A program made the translations under genes and the position numbers. Shown here in pieces: positions 17,631-27,382 of a DNA stretch of 64,000 nt; the stretch's first letter is position 1; every line of letters starts with the position of its first letter. The stretch covers positions 372,001 through 436,000 of the forward strand of contig NZ_CP104971.1 of NCBI RefSeq assembly GCF_025452195.1, given 5' to 3'. The DNA comes from Phyllobacterium zundukense. GTDB lineage: Bacteria; Pseudomonadota; Alphaproteobacteria; Rhizobiales; Rhizobiaceae. Below the pieces are notes generated by a model, which was not told the origin of the DNA, did not search any database, and was given only the letters and a program-made list of their open reading frames with translations.

Positions 17631-18354
17631 TCACGCGTCCTGATCGAGCTCGGGATAGTGGCGGAAAACACCGGACTCATTGAAGTCGAGCCGCCGGTCG
17701 GAGGCAAGATATTTCTTGATATTGGCCCGGTTCTCAACGGCATCATGCAAGGCCGTCAGCGCCGGATAACGTTCACCGAAGCGTTTGGTGGCGCGCGGAA
17801 AGGCGTAATGGAGCCCTTCAATGATCTGGAACAGCGACAGGTCTACGTAGCTTAGCCGGTTTCCGACAGCATGCTTTTTTCCATCCGGATTTTGCTCGAG
17901 CACACGCTCGAAATAACCCATGAATTTGGGGATCCGATGCTCAATGAAATCGGCCGAGCGCTGCTTGGCTGCCTCCTTCTGATCTTCGAAATACAGATCT
18001 CGTCGAGAGCGGGTGGTGGGTGTCGTGCACCTCGGCCACAAAGTCAGTGATTGTCAACTGCAAGCCGTTTGCGATGAAGCGCAATGGTTCATCCTCCGGT
18101 GCAAGGTCTAACTTCGGTCCGAGATAAAACAGTATATTCGCGACATGCGATACGATCAGATCACCGTCCTTCAAGAACGGCGGCGCAAAGGGAATATATG
18201 GTGCGGATTTGCTCTTTAGAAGCTTCATCATTGCTGCAGTTCCATCCGATTGGCGCGCAACGTCCATGTATTCGGCTCCAGCCTCTTCCAGGGCCAATCG
18301 CACGAATTCGCCGCGCCCCTGCAATCCGTCCCAGTAATAAAGTTCATAGGGCAT
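17631..18354 (-). pseudogene. Glutathione S-transferase, frameshifted by one extra base
   Basis: From ATG 18354 the frame reads MPYELYYWDGLQGRGEFVRL and continues through a thioredoxin-like GST N-domain to VAEVHDTHHPLS. Sensible sequence then resumes in another frame as RDLYFEDQKEAAKQRSADFI and runs to the stop at 17631, covering the helical C-domain. The switch needs one surplus base near 18003 (TCG-A-CGA-GAT on the coding strand). Without it the protein would be 240 residues, normal for a GST. Either the gene is newly inactivated or the base is a sequencing error. It lies 102 nt beyond the ggt start, a neighbour also linked to glutathione. Confidence 0.8.
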
Positions 18355-18645
18355 TAGGGTCTCCTTGTGTCTGGTCAGAGTTTATCGCAGGGAAGCAGGA
18401 GAATGTGGCAGCAATTGCCTTATAGATGAGGACATGCCGGCATTTCGAGTGTCCTCTTACGAGCACCAGCTGCACTGACAGCCGGCTTATTCAGCTGTTT
18501 TACGCAGCTGTGCATTGTCACAATACTTTCGCATCAATTCGATCAAAGGTTCACATAACCGCCCTAGACATAGTCCCGGTCGAGGCGGACCGGCTCTCCT
18601 GGTACTGCCCAAAAATCATTGTCACTCATTGGATCGGGGCTTCAG

Positions 18646-19989
18646 ATGAAAACACTTGGTGTCAAATTGAGCATGGCTGTAGCTGCCTTGGCCGTTGGTC
18701 TTGGCGCGACGCCGGCGCTTGCGGAAAAGGTCAAGTTCGAGTTCTGGTACGGGCTGAGCGGCGATCTCGGCGAGCGTGTTCAGGACGCGTGCAAGAAATT
18801 CAACGAGTCCCAGGCGGACTACGAAATCGTCTGCACCAGCCAGAATGGCTATCCCGAAACTGTGCAAAACGCGATCGCGGCCTATCGCGCCAAGAAGCAT
18901 CCGGCCATCGTCCAGGTTTTCGACGGCGGCACGCTCGACCTGATGCTGTCAGGCGCTTTCGTTCCGGCGAAGAAACTTATGGAAGACAACGGTTACAAGA
19001 TCGATTGGGCCAATTATTTCGGCGGCATCGCCAACTACTATGCGACGTCCAAAGGTGAGCTCTACTCGTTCCCGTTCAACTCATCGACAGCCATGTTCTA
19101 CTACAATGTCGATGCCTTCACCAAGGCCGGCATTGAAGGCGCTCCGCAAACCTGGGAAGACGTGGAGGCCGCTGCACGTAAATTGAAGGCCGCCGGTTAT
19201 GCCTGCCCGTTCGGATTCAGCTTCGACACCTGGGCGACGGTCGAACAGTTCTCAGCCATTCACAACCAGCCGATCGCTACCAAGAACAATGGCTATGACG
19301 GCCTCGATACGGAACTTGTGATCAACAAGACCAAACTTGTCGATCACCTGACCTTCTTCAAGAAGATGACCGATGAAGGCCTGTTTGTTGTGAAGACCAA
19401 GCAGCTCGGCATGGATGTTGTGCCGGCATTCACCTCCGAGACCTGCCAGATGATCCAGTCGTCGATTGCCGATCATGGCACCGTCGGCAAGACTATCAAG
19501 CCTGGTACCAAGTGGGATGTCACCATGCTCCCCGTCTGGAAAGGTACCGAGCGTCAGAATTCACTCGTCGGCGGTGCATCACTCTGGGTCCTGAACAACC
19601 GTCCGGAAGCGGAATATAAAGGCGCAGCCGCCTTCCTCAACTTCATTGCCCAGCCGGATATGGTTGAGTGGTGGTCGACTGTCACCGGATACATTCCGGT
19701 CACGAAGACCGGTTTCGACGCCATGAAGGCCAACGGTTTTTACGACAAGCCAGCCTATAAAGGTCGCGACAAGGCCATTGCCAGTCTGACATTCACCCCG
19801 ACATCGGCCAATACTCGCGGCATTCGCCTTGGCGGCTTCCCTCAAATCCGCAAGGAAATCTCGGATGCTATGGAAGGCATTTTCTTCGGCAAGTTGACGG
19901 TGCAGGCGGGCCTCGATCAGGCTGTTGAACGTGGCAACGCCATCTTACGCCGCTTCGAAAAGACCTATGCCGGCCGTGCATTGAACTAA
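18646..19989 (+). CDS. ugpB: sn-Glycerol-3-phosphate-type periplasmic binding protein UgpB
   Basis: 447 residues from ATG 18646 (MKTLGVKLSMAVAALAVGLG); signal peptide ends near ALAEK. The mature part has the UgpB-type pattern FEFWYGLSGDLGERV, then FNESQADYEIV, TSQNGYPETVQNAIAAYRAK and FPFNSSTAMFYYN. It binds glycerol-3-phosphate or its diesters in the family, and the downstream ugpA and ugpE homologues support that. The 290-nt region upstream (18355-18645) shows no gene and should hold the operon promoter; no Pho box was recognised by eye. Confidence 0.82.
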   Translation: MKTLGVKLSMAVAALAVGLGATPALAEKVKFEFWYGLSGDLGERVQDACKKFNESQADYEIVCTSQNGYPETVQNAIAAYRAKKHPAIVQVFDGGTLDLMLSGAFVPAKKLMEDNGYKIDWANYFGGIANYYATSKGELYSFPFNSSTAMFYYNVDAFTKAGIEGAPQTWEDVEAAARKLKAAGYACPFGFSFDTWATVEQFSAIHNQPIATKNNGYDGLDTELVINKTKLVDHLTFFKKMTDEGLFVVKTKQLGMDVVPAFTSETCQMIQSSIADHGTVGKTIKPGTKWDVTMLPVWKGTERQNSLVGGASLWVLNNRPEAEYKGAAAFLNFIAQPDMVEWWSTVTGYIPVTKTGFDAMKANGFYDKPAYKGRDKAIASLTFTPTSANTRGIRLGGFPQIRKEISDAMEGIFFGKLTVQAGLDQAVERGNAILRRFEKTYAGRALN

Positions 19990-20001
19990 TCCTGTCGTCG
20001 C

Positions 20002-20028
20002 GATGGCCCGGAGCGCATCCGGGCCATC
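20002..20028 (+). terminator. Hairpin between ugpB and ugpA
   Basis: GATGGCCCGGA (20002-20012) and TCCGGGCCATC (20018-20028) make a perfect 11-bp stem with a 5-nt loop, 13 nt after the ugpB stop and 40 nt before ugpA. A short T-containing stretch (GCTTTCTTGC) follows. It probably limits read-through or protects the ugpB mRNA, giving more binding protein than permease. Confidence 0.6.
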
Positions 20029-20068
20029 GCTTTCTTGCATCAGAAGAACAGGCTGGCAGGTCGATCTC

Positions 20069-20965
20069 ATGAACAAGCGCACTGTTTTCAAAAGCTGGTG
20101 GTTGCCGATCGCGTTTGCGCTGCCGCAATTGCTGCTGATTTTCTTTTTCTTCTATTGGCCGGCAACGTCGGTTCTGACCTGGGCTTTTTCGCTGGAGCCG
20201 GCATTTGGCGGGGTGGGCGAGAGACTGTTCGTCGGCTGGGATAATTTTCGGGAAGTTTTTGCAGATACGGAATATTGGCGGTCGGTTTCGCTTAGCCTTT
20301 TCTTCGCCTTCAGCGCCACCGCGCTTTCCATGTTCATCGCCTTCGTGCTTGCGATTTGCGTCGATCGCCAGCTCAAGGGATCGGGCCTGTTCCGATTCTT
20401 CTATATCTGGCCCTATGCCATCGCCGCCCCGGCGGTTGGCCTTGCCTTCCGCTTCATCTTCGCGCCTGAGAGTGGCCTGATTGCCGTCGTCAATACCTGG
20501 TCGCCGGATCTGTGGAATCCGGCGAAGTTCGGCAGCCACGCCATGATCCTCGTCATCGTGTGTTTTGCCTGGAAATGGATCGGCTACAATTTCATCTTCA
20601 TGACGGCAGGTCTCCAGTCGATCCCGCGCAGCCTGGTTGAAGCTTCGGCGATGGACGGATCCGGCCCGGTACGCCGGGCATTCGATCTGCAAATCCCGCT
20701 GCTTGCGCCAACCCTGTTCTTCCTGCTGGTCCTCAATCTGACCGAGAGCTTCGTCGGTCCCGACACCTATGGCATCGTCGACCTGACGACCGAAGGCGGG
20801 CCGAACAAATCAACCGATGTCATGGTCTACCGCATTGTCAGCGAGGCATTCCGCGGCCTGAATTATTCGGGCGCGGCCGCGCAGAGCCTCGTTCTCATCG
20901 CCCTGATCATGCTCTTCACCTTCATCCAGTTCCGCTACGTCGAGCGGCGCGTGCACTATAAATAG
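20069..20965 (+). CDS. ugpA: Glycerol-3-phosphate ABC transporter permease UgpA
   Basis: 298 residues from ATG 20069 (MNKRTVFKSWWLPIAFALPQ). Six membrane segments can be made out, plus the coupling loop LVEASAMDGSGPVRRAFDLQIPLL. The sequence follows E. coli UgpA closely from memory: WLP at the start, YNFIFMTAGLQSIPRSLVEA in the middle, and QFRYVERRVHYK at the C-terminus. It pairs with UgpE. The longer open frame beginning at 20003 runs through the intergenic hairpin and is not used. Confidence 0.85.
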   Translation: MNKRTVFKSWWLPIAFALPQLLLIFFFFYWPATSVLTWAFSLEPAFGGVGERLFVGWDNFREVFADTEYWRSVSLSLFFAFSATALSMFIAFVLAICVDRQLKGSGLFRFFYIWPYAIAAPAVGLAFRFIFAPESGLIAVVNTWSPDLWNPAKFGSHAMILVIVCFAWKWIGYNFIFMTAGLQSIPRSLVEASAMDGSGPVRRAFDLQIPLLAPTLFFLLVLNLTESFVGPDTYGIVDLTTEGGPNKSTDVMVYRIVSEAFRGLNYSGAAAQSLVLIALIMLFTFIQFRYVERRVHYK

Positions 20966-20974
20966 GATCCGGCG

Positions 20975-21862
20975 ATGATCGAACGCACCCCCATTCTCAA
21001 CGCCGTCACCTATTTCATCATGTTTCTCGGCCTGCTGCTTATCCTAGGCCCGTTCTGGATGATATTCGCGGCTTCGACGCAATCCTTGGCACAGGTCAAT
21101 ACCGTCCCCTTCAATTTCGTGCCGGGAGCGGATTTTCTGCATAACCTGCAAGCCGCATGGCAACGGGCCAATCTTGGCCCGGCCCTCTTCAACAGCCTTG
21201 TCACGTCGTTGCTGGTCATGTCGGGCAAGGTGATCGTTGCGGCGCTCAGCGCCTTCGCCATCGTCTATTTTCGCAGCCCGCTACGCCATGTCTTCTTCTG
21301 GATGGTGTTCCTCACCCTGATGCTGCCGCTCGAGGTGCGTGTGATCCCGACCTATAATATCGCCGCCGATGTTTTCGCGCCGGTGCGCTGGCTCATCCAG
21401 ACCTTGACCGGAATCGAACTGTCGTTGCAGTGGAACCTTTTGAATTCCTATTCCGGTCTAGTCCTGCCGCTTATCGCGACAGCAACCGGTACGTTCCTGT
21501 ACAGGCAGTTCTACATGACGCTACCGGATGAACTGGCAGAGGCGGCAAAGATGGATGGGGCGCGCCCCTTGCGCTTTTTTATCGATATCCTGCTGCCGCT
21601 GTCGCGCACCAACATGCTGGCGCTGGCCACGATCATGTTCGTTTATGCGTGGAACCAATATCTCTGGCCAAAGCTGATGACAACAGAAGCCGACTACCAG
21701 ACAGCGATGGTCGCGATGCGCACGCTCGTTCCGAATGTCAATAGCCTGCCGGAATGGAATATCTCCATGGCCGGTGCACTCATCATCATGCTGCCGCCCC
21801 TGATCGTTGTCGCTGTTCTGCAGCGCTGGTTCGTCCGTGGTCTGGTCTCGACAGAGAAATAA
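20975..21862 (+). CDS. ugpE: Glycerol-3-phosphate ABC transporter permease UgpE
   Basis: 295 residues. Features shared with UgpE are the start [62 protein letters not shown] (coupling loop) and the C-terminus [10 protein letters not shown]. Relative to the E. coli protein as remembered there are about 20 extra residues around position 130 ([18 protein letters not shown]). It lies 9 nt after ugpA and 10 nt before ugpC. Confidence 0.86.
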   Translation: MIERTPILNAVTYFIMFLGLLLILGPFWMIFAASTQSLAQVNTVPFNFVPGADFLHNLQAAWQRANLGPALFNSLVTSLLVMSGKVIVAALSAFAIVYFRSPLRHVFFWMVFLTLMLPLEVRVIPTYNIAADVFAPVRWLIQTLTGIELSLQWNLLNSYSGLVLPLIATATGTFLYRQFYMTLPDELAEAAKMDGARPLRFFIDILLPLSRTNMLALATIMFVYAWNQYLWPKLMTTEADYQTAMVAMRTLVPNVNSLPEWNISMAGALIIMLPPLIVVAVLQRWFVRGLVSTEK

Positions 21863-21872
21863 AGGAAAACTC

Positions 21873-22994
21873 ATGGCCGAAATCAACATCCGGAACGTCC
21901 GCAAGTCTTATGGCCGCACACAGATCCTCCATGGTGTCGATCTCGACTTCAAGTCTGGCGAATTCGTCGTGATCCTTGGCCCGTCCGGCTGCGGCAAGTC
22001 CACGCTGCTGCGCATGATTGCCGGGCTCGAGGAGATTTCTGCAGGCGAGATTTCGATTGACGGCACGGTCGTAAATGACCTCGAACCCCGCGATCGCGGC
22101 TGTTCGATGGTATTTCAAAACTACGCGCTCTATCCGCATATGAACGTGGCCGCCAATATCGGCTATGCGCTGAAGGTTGCCGGTGTTCCGCGTGCCGAGC
22201 GGGATCGCCGCATTGCTGAAACCGCCCGGATCGTCGGGCTCGAAGAACTACTGGACCGTAAGCCGGCACAGCTTTCCGGTGGTCAACGGCAGCGTGTGGC
22301 CATGGGGAGGGCAATCATCCGCGAACCGAAGGTTTTTCTGTTCGACGAGCCCCTTTCCAATCTCGACGCCAAGCTGCGGGTGCAGATGCGGGTAGAAATC
22401 CGCCGCCTGCACAAGCGACTTTCAGCAACGTCGGTATTCGTGACTCACGATCAGGTCGAGGCGATGACACTTGCCGACAAGCTGATCGTTATGAACAAGG
22501 GCCATGTCGAACAAGTGGGCACGCCGCTGGAGATTTATCACCGGCCACGAACGCGTTTTGTCGGGACATTCATCGGTTCGCCAGCCATGAACTTCTTTGA
22601 CAGCACCATAGCGCCAAGCGGCAACTTTGTTTTGCTCGACGGCATCCAAATGGCGATTGACCTGGCACTTGGCCGCGACAATGCAAATAGCGCCGTATCC
22701 GTCGGAATTCGTCCGGAGCATTGCCGTTTGGTAAAGGCAGGAACGGCAAACAGTGTGCCTGCGACCGTCGATTTTGTGGAAGAGCTTGGCTCCGGGCGCA
22801 ATGTGCACGTCGACATCGATGGAACGATCTTTGCTGTCGGTGGCGATGAGGCTCAGTTCTTCGACACTGGTGCGACGGTCGGCCTGCAATTGCCATCGGA
22901 ACACATTCATTTGTTCTCCAGGGATACCGGTTTGCGTCTCGACGACGCGCCTGCGTTGAAACACAATAGCAACCAATCGACCGTGGCAGCTTAG
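21873..22994 (+). CDS. ugpC: Glycerol-3-phosphate-type ABC transporter ATP-binding protein UgpC
   Basis: 373 residues from ATG 21873 ([14 protein letters not shown]), after an AAAGGAAAA ribosome site. Walker [10 protein letters not shown] (36-44), signature LSGGQRQ, Walker [17 protein letters not shown] and a C-terminal TOBE domain with VGIRPEHC are visible. It is the CUT1-family ATPase for UgpA/UgpE. The open frame begins earlier inside ugpE, but only the later ATG gives a normal ATPase N-terminus. Confidence 0.86.
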   Translation: MAEINIRNVRKSYGRTQILHGVDLDFKSGEFVVILGPSGCGKSTLLRMIAGLEEISAGEISIDGTVVNDLEPRDRGCSMVFQNYALYPHMNVAANIGYALKVAGVPRAERDRRIAETARIVGLEELLDRKPAQLSGGQRQRVAMGRAIIREPKVFLFDEPLSNLDAKLRVQMRVEIRRLHKRLSATSVFVTHDQVEAMTLADKLIVMNKGHVEQVGTPLEIYHRPRTRFVGTFIGSPAMNFFDSTIAPSGNFVLLDGIQMAIDLALGRDNANSAVSVGIRPEHCRLVKAGTANSVPATVDFVEELGSGRNVHVDIDGTIFAVGGDEAQFFDTGATVGLQLPSEHIHLFSRDTGLRLDDAPALKHNSNQSTVAA

Positions 22995-23014
22995 CTGTCC
23001 TGAAAGGATCAATC

Positions 23015-23935
23015 ATGAATACGGAGTCCATCATTTCAGCCGTCGGCTTCTGCACCTATACGGGCGACGGCAATTTCAGCGTGCTTGAAGATTCTTTGCG
23101 GACGATCAGTGACCTTGGCGCAAGTGCTGCTGAACTGTCGCTCTATGGCGAAGAGCTCATTTCCGGTGGCCGCATCATTCCAAGCCGGTTGGAACGCCTG
23201 CTGGAAATTACCCGCCAATTCGACCTGCGCTATAGCGTACATGGCCAGATCATTTCGAACTTCATGGACAAGGAACATCTGGCGCTGCAGAAATCGGTCG
23301 TTCGCGCCATGCTTGAATTGTGCAATCGTGTGGAGGCTGGCATTCTCGTCCATCATAGCGGACAGGCCAAGATGCCAGCGTTGACGCGTATTGGCGATCT
23401 CGACCAGATGGAGCGCGATGCTTTGGCAGAGCTGGCCGAAGTCGCCAAGGGTTATGGTGTACGTATTGCACTGGAAAATATCTTCGCGCTCAGCGAAGCA
23501 GAATATCGCCAGACGCCGGCAAAGGTCGGTGAAACCGTCCGAGCCGTCAACAGTCCGAATGTCTGTGGGTTAATCGACTTCAGTCATGCCTATATCGAAT
23601 GCACACGGCTCGGCCTCGATTGGCGCGAACAGATCAAAGCAATGGCTCCGGTCACCGGGCACCTGCATGTTCATGACAGCTTTGGCCGTCCATACAGCAT
23701 GACGAAGTTCTATCATCCGGCGGAGGCGACTGCACTTGGCATCGGCGATCTGCATTTGCCGATTGGCTGGGGCGACATTCCATGGGAAGAGATTTTCTCG
23801 GAACTTACATTTCTGCCGGATACGACGCTGATCATGGAAATAACCGGGAACCGTTTCGCCACCGAGCAGGCGGACAGTCTTGCGCGGGCGCTAAAGCTTA
23901 TGGATTTGGTCAATAGCCGCCGTATAGCAGCGTAA
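23015..23935 (+). CDS. Sugar phosphate isomerase/epimerase-type TIM-barrel protein
   Basis: 306 residues of the xylose isomerase-like TIM-barrel (AP endonuclease 2) superfamily. Candidate metal ligands are in ALENIF, LIDFSHAY, HLHVHDSFG and IMEITGNR. It follows ugpC by 20 nt and ends at a bidirectional terminator, so it is the last gene of the ugp operon. It takes the place where E. coli has ugpQ, a glycerophosphodiesterase of an unrelated family. A hydrolase or isomerase acting on the imported compound is plausible but not shown. Confidence 0.75.
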   Translation: MNTESIISAVGFCTYTGDGNFSVLEDSLRTISDLGASAAELSLYGEELISGGRIIPSRLERLLEITRQFDLRYSVHGQIISNFMDKEHLALQKSVVRAMLELCNRVEAGILVHHSGQAKMPALTRIGDLDQMERDALAELAEVAKGYGVRIALENIFALSEAEYRQTPAKVGETVRAVNSPNVCGLIDFSHAYIECTRLGLDWREQIKAMAPVTGHLHVHDSFGRPYSMTKFYHPAEATALGIGDLHLPIGWGDIPWEEIFSELTFLPDTTLIMEITGNRFATEQADSLARALKLMDLVNSRRIAA

Positions 23936-23939
23936 ATTC

Positions 23940-23973
23940 GTCAATTGTGGCGGTTGTAACCGCCACAATTGAC
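23940..23973. terminator. Bidirectional terminator hairpin
   Basis: A perfect 16-bp stem (23940-23955 with 23958-23973; arm begins GTCAATTGTGGCGG) lies in the 40-nt gap between two convergent genes, 4 nt after one stop and 2 nt before the other. It can serve both strands. Confidence 0.8.
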
Positions 23974-23975
23974 CT

Positions 23976-24962
23976 TCATCGGATGGTGAACGGTTCGACC
24001 GCGGCATAGACCGCGTCCGGTACATTTACCTTCAGCAGTTCCGTGTTTCGGGTGAGGCTCAAGGGCTTGGCCGTGCCGATCAGAACGTTGGCGACGACCG
24101 GCTCCCGCAACGGGAATTGCATGGCGGCGGCGGCAAGTGGGATGGAGTTGGCTTCTGCGATCTTCTGCATGGCGCGAACGCGACCGAGAATATCGTCCGA
24201 GGCAGGACCGTAATCGAAATTTGCGCCCGGAACCGGCCCGGTTGCGAGAATGCCTGAATTGAAGACGCCGCCGATCACCAGCGAAACCTGTTGTCTGCGG
24301 CAGACTTCGAGCAAACCGCGCTCTGCGGAGCGATCCAATAGTGAATAGCGGCCTGCCAGCAGGATGCAGTCTATGGGGTGCCTGGCAATCACGTCGAGAC
24401 AGACGTCAACCTCATTGACGCCGAGACCGTAGGCCGAGATCGCGCCCGATGATTTCAGTTCGTCCAGTGCGCGCACGCCACTATCCAGCAATTGCGCCTG
24501 ATAGACCGCGTTCTTTTCTGCGCCATGGGTGTAGGCGCCAATATCGTGAACGTAGAGTATGTCGATCTTGTTCAGGCCCAGCCGGGCATAGCTGAATTCG
24601 AACGAACGCATGATCCCATCATAGCTATAATCGTAGTCAACTGTGAAGGGTAACGGATTGACGTAGGAGTAGTCCGGTACCTGATCTTCAGCAACGGGCC
24701 GCAACAAGCGGCCGACCTTCGTCGAAAGCACATATGTCTCGCGCGGTTTGCTGCGCAGAAAATCGCCGGTCCGCCGTTCGGATAGACCGAAGCCGTAAAA
24801 GGGCGCGGTGTCGAAATAGCGCATTCCCGCATCCCATGCAGCCTGCAACGTTTCCATCGCTGCTTCCCGCGTACATTCCCGGTAGAGACCGCCGATCGCT
24901 GCGCCACCAAATCCGAATTGCGTTACGGCGAGCGGTGTCTTGCCTATTGTGCGGATATCCAC
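23976..24962 (-). CDS. Aldo/keto reductase, D-threo-aldose (L-fucose) 1-dehydrogenase type
   Basis: 328 residues, read from GTG 24962 (VDIRTIGKTPLAVTQFGFGG). GGGAG 7 nt upstream supports this start over an open frame to 25136, which overlaps tex. The AKR tetrad is visible: Asp and Tyr in FDTAPFYGFGLSE, Lys in STKVGR, His in YVHDIG. Members of this subgroup oxidise aldoses such as L-fucose or D-arabinose with NAD(P). It lies 25 nt after tex and convergent to the ugp operon. Confidence 0.82.
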   Translation of the reverse strand: MDIRTIGKTPLAVTQFGFGGAAIGGLYRECTREAAMETLQAAWDAGMRYFDTAPFYGFGLSERRTGDFLRSKPRETYVLSTKVGRLLRPVAEDQVPDYSYVNPLPFTVDYDYSYDGIMRSFEFSYARLGLNKIDILYVHDIGAYTHGAEKNAVYQAQLLDSGVRALDELKSSGAISAYGLGVNEVDVCLDVIARHPIDCILLAGRYSLLDRSAERGLLEVCRRQQVSLVIGGVFNSGILATGPVPGANFDYGPASDDILGRVRAMQKIAEANSIPLAAAAMQFPLREPVVANVLIGTAKPLSLTRNTELLKVNVPDAVYAAVEPFTIR

Positions 24963-24987
24963 GGTTGTTCTCCCATAATTGTTCCAG

Positions 24988-27316
24988 CTATTTCTTGCGC
25001 AGTGCATCTGCCAGAGCTGCGCCGAAAGCGCCTTGTGTCGAAGGTTGCGGCTTCTGGCCGCCCGAAGCGGGAACAGCGGCGCGCGACGGCTTGTCAACGG
25101 CACGGGGACTGCGTGACGACTCGCTTCCCCCACCATCCTTGCGCATTGTCAGGCTGATCCGGTTACGTTTGGGATCGACATCGACAACGCGCACTTTGAC
25201 GACATCCCCAGTCTTGACCACCTCATGCGCGTCTTTGACAAAGCGATCCGCCAATTGCGAAAGGTGAACAAGGCCGTCCTGGTGCACGCCGATATCGACG
25301 AACGCACCGAAGGCGGCAACATTGGTAACCGTTCCCTCCAAGAGCATTCCGGGCTTCAGATCCTTGATGTTGTCGATGCCGTCGGCAAACGACGCTGTTT
25401 TGAATTCCGGCCGGGGATCTCGGCCAGGCTTTTCCAGTTCTGCAATGATATCCCGCACTGTCGGCAATCCGAAGCGCTCGTCGACGAAGACGCGGGGATC
25501 AAGCGCTTTCAATGCGCTGCTGTCGTTCATCAGTGACCTCACGTCGCGACCGCAAGCGCTTACGATTTTCTTGGCAACACCATAGGCTTCGGGATGAACG
25601 GCCGAGGCATCGAGTGGTTCGGTACCGTCTGTAATGCGCAGGAATCCGGCGCATTGCTCATAAGCGCGCGGCCCGAGGCGTGCGACTTTCAGGAGGTCGC
25701 GACGGGTTTTGAATGGACCAACGTCGTCGCGATAGGCGATAATCGCTTCAGCAAGTGAAGCACCGACGCCGGAAATTCGCGCAAGCAAAGAAGCCGAAGC
25801 GGTGTTGAGATCGACGCCCACGGCATTCACCGCATCTTCGACCACGCCTTCGAGCGAACGTGCAAGACGGTATTGGTCGACATCATGCTGGTACTGGCCG
25901 ACGCCGATGGATTTTGGCTCAATCTTGACCAGTTCCGCCAGCGGATCCTGCAAGCGACGGGCAATGGAGACGGCGCCGCGAAGCGACACGTCAAGCCCGG
26001 GGAATTCCGCAGCGGCAGTTGCCGATGCGGAATACACCGAAGCGCCGGCTTCGCTGACGATCACCTTCAGCGGCTTGGGCGCTGGCATCTCCGCCAACAT
26101 ATCGGCGACGAGACGTTCGGTCTCGCGGCTACCTGTGCCGTTGCCAATCGCTATAAGTTCGATCTTGTGCCTGACAACGAGCTTTGCCAGCTCGGCCTGT
26201 GTTCCGCGCACATCATTACGCGGCGGGAAGGGGTACACGGTCGAGGTGTCGAGAAGCTTGCCTGTGCCGTCGATGACAGCAACCTTCACACCTGTGCGGA
26301 TGCCTGGATCAAGGCCCATCGTTGCGCGCGAACCTGCAGGTGCCGCCAACAGCAAATCCTTCAGATTGCGGGCGAAGACGCGGATTGCTTCTTCCTCGGC
26401 GCGTTCACGCAATGCGGTCATGAGATCGACGGAGAGATTGAGCGACAGGCGGATGCGCCATGTCCAGCGCACCACTTCCATCAACCAGCTATCGGCTGCA
26501 CCACCGTTGGTCTGGATCGAATAGGCGTCGGCGATCATTCGCTCGACTGGTCTGATAGCGGAGGTATGTTCGGCATCGACCTCGATTTCGAGCGATAGCA
26601 CTTCCTCGTTGCGGCCGCGCAGCATGGCAAGTGCACGATGACTGGGAATGGTTGCCCAGCGCTCAAAATGATTGAAGTAGTCCGAAAACTTCGCTCCGAT
26701 TTCCTGCTTGCCGTCTACTACTTTGGCGCGGAGAAACGCACGATCTTGCATGTACTTGCGCAAACGACCGACGAGGTCGGCGTTCTCCGAAAAGGTCTCG
26801 ACAAGAATATCCCGGGCACCGTCGAGCGCAGCCTTCACATCCGGAACATCGTCAGTGAGAAAACTCTTGGCCAGCTCGGAAGGAACAGTGCGCCGGTCTG
26901 AAAGAATTGTTTGTGCCAGGGGTCCCAACCCACGCTTCCGAGCGATTTCCGCCTTGGTGCGTCGCTTAGGCTTGTAGGGAAGGTATATATCCTCAAGCTC
27001 CGCCTTTGTGACGGCGCCGGCAATCTTGCCTTCAAGGTCGTCCGTTAGTTTGCCCTGGCTGCGAGATCGAGTCGATGATTGTATTCCGGCGGGCATCGAG
27101 TTCGCGCAGATAGACGAGCCGTTCGTCGAGCGTGCGCAGCTGCGTATCGTCGAGCCCGCCCGTAACTTCCTTACGATACCGGGCAATGAAGGGGACGGTT
27201 GCTCCGCCGTCGAGAAGTTCGATCGCCGCATTGGCCTGTTCGGGCCGTGCGTGTATCTCGGCGGCGATAAGGCGCGCAATATGGGCGGTATTTTCGACGG
27301 TCACTTGTATTTCCAT
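24988..27316 (-). pseudogene. tex: Tex-family S1 RNA-binding protein, frameshifted near the N-terminus
   Basis: ATG 27316 starts [20 protein letters not shown] and gives the normal Tex N-terminus ([18 protein letters not shown]) up to NTIIDSI. The remainder continues in another frame from [20 protein letters not shown], through [20 protein letters not shown], the YqgF-like domain ([20 protein letters not shown]), helix-hairpin-helix ([18 protein letters not shown]) and C-terminal S1 domain ([18 protein letters not shown]). One extra base in CAG-C-CAGGGC (27056-27057) explains it. Corrected length is 775 residues, close to E. coli Tex (773). Tex is a nucleic-acid-binding transcription accessory factor. 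An alternative is translation of a 5'-truncated form. Confidence 0.85.
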
Positions 27317-27320
27317 AAAT

Positions 27321-27357
27321 CATGATCGGGCGGCCAACATAGTGGCGCCCGATCATG
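27321..27357 (-). terminator. Hairpin downstream of the Gfo/Idh/MocA operon
   Basis: CATGATCGGGCG (27321-27332) and CGCCCGATCATG (27346-27357) form a perfect 12-bp stem with a 13-nt loop. It lies between the end of the sugar operon (27383) and the tex start (27316). No strong U-run follows, so it may be a partial terminator that also sits in the tex leader. Confidence 0.55.
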
Positions 27358-27382
27358 ACCGCAATCGCTTGGGAGCGATGCT

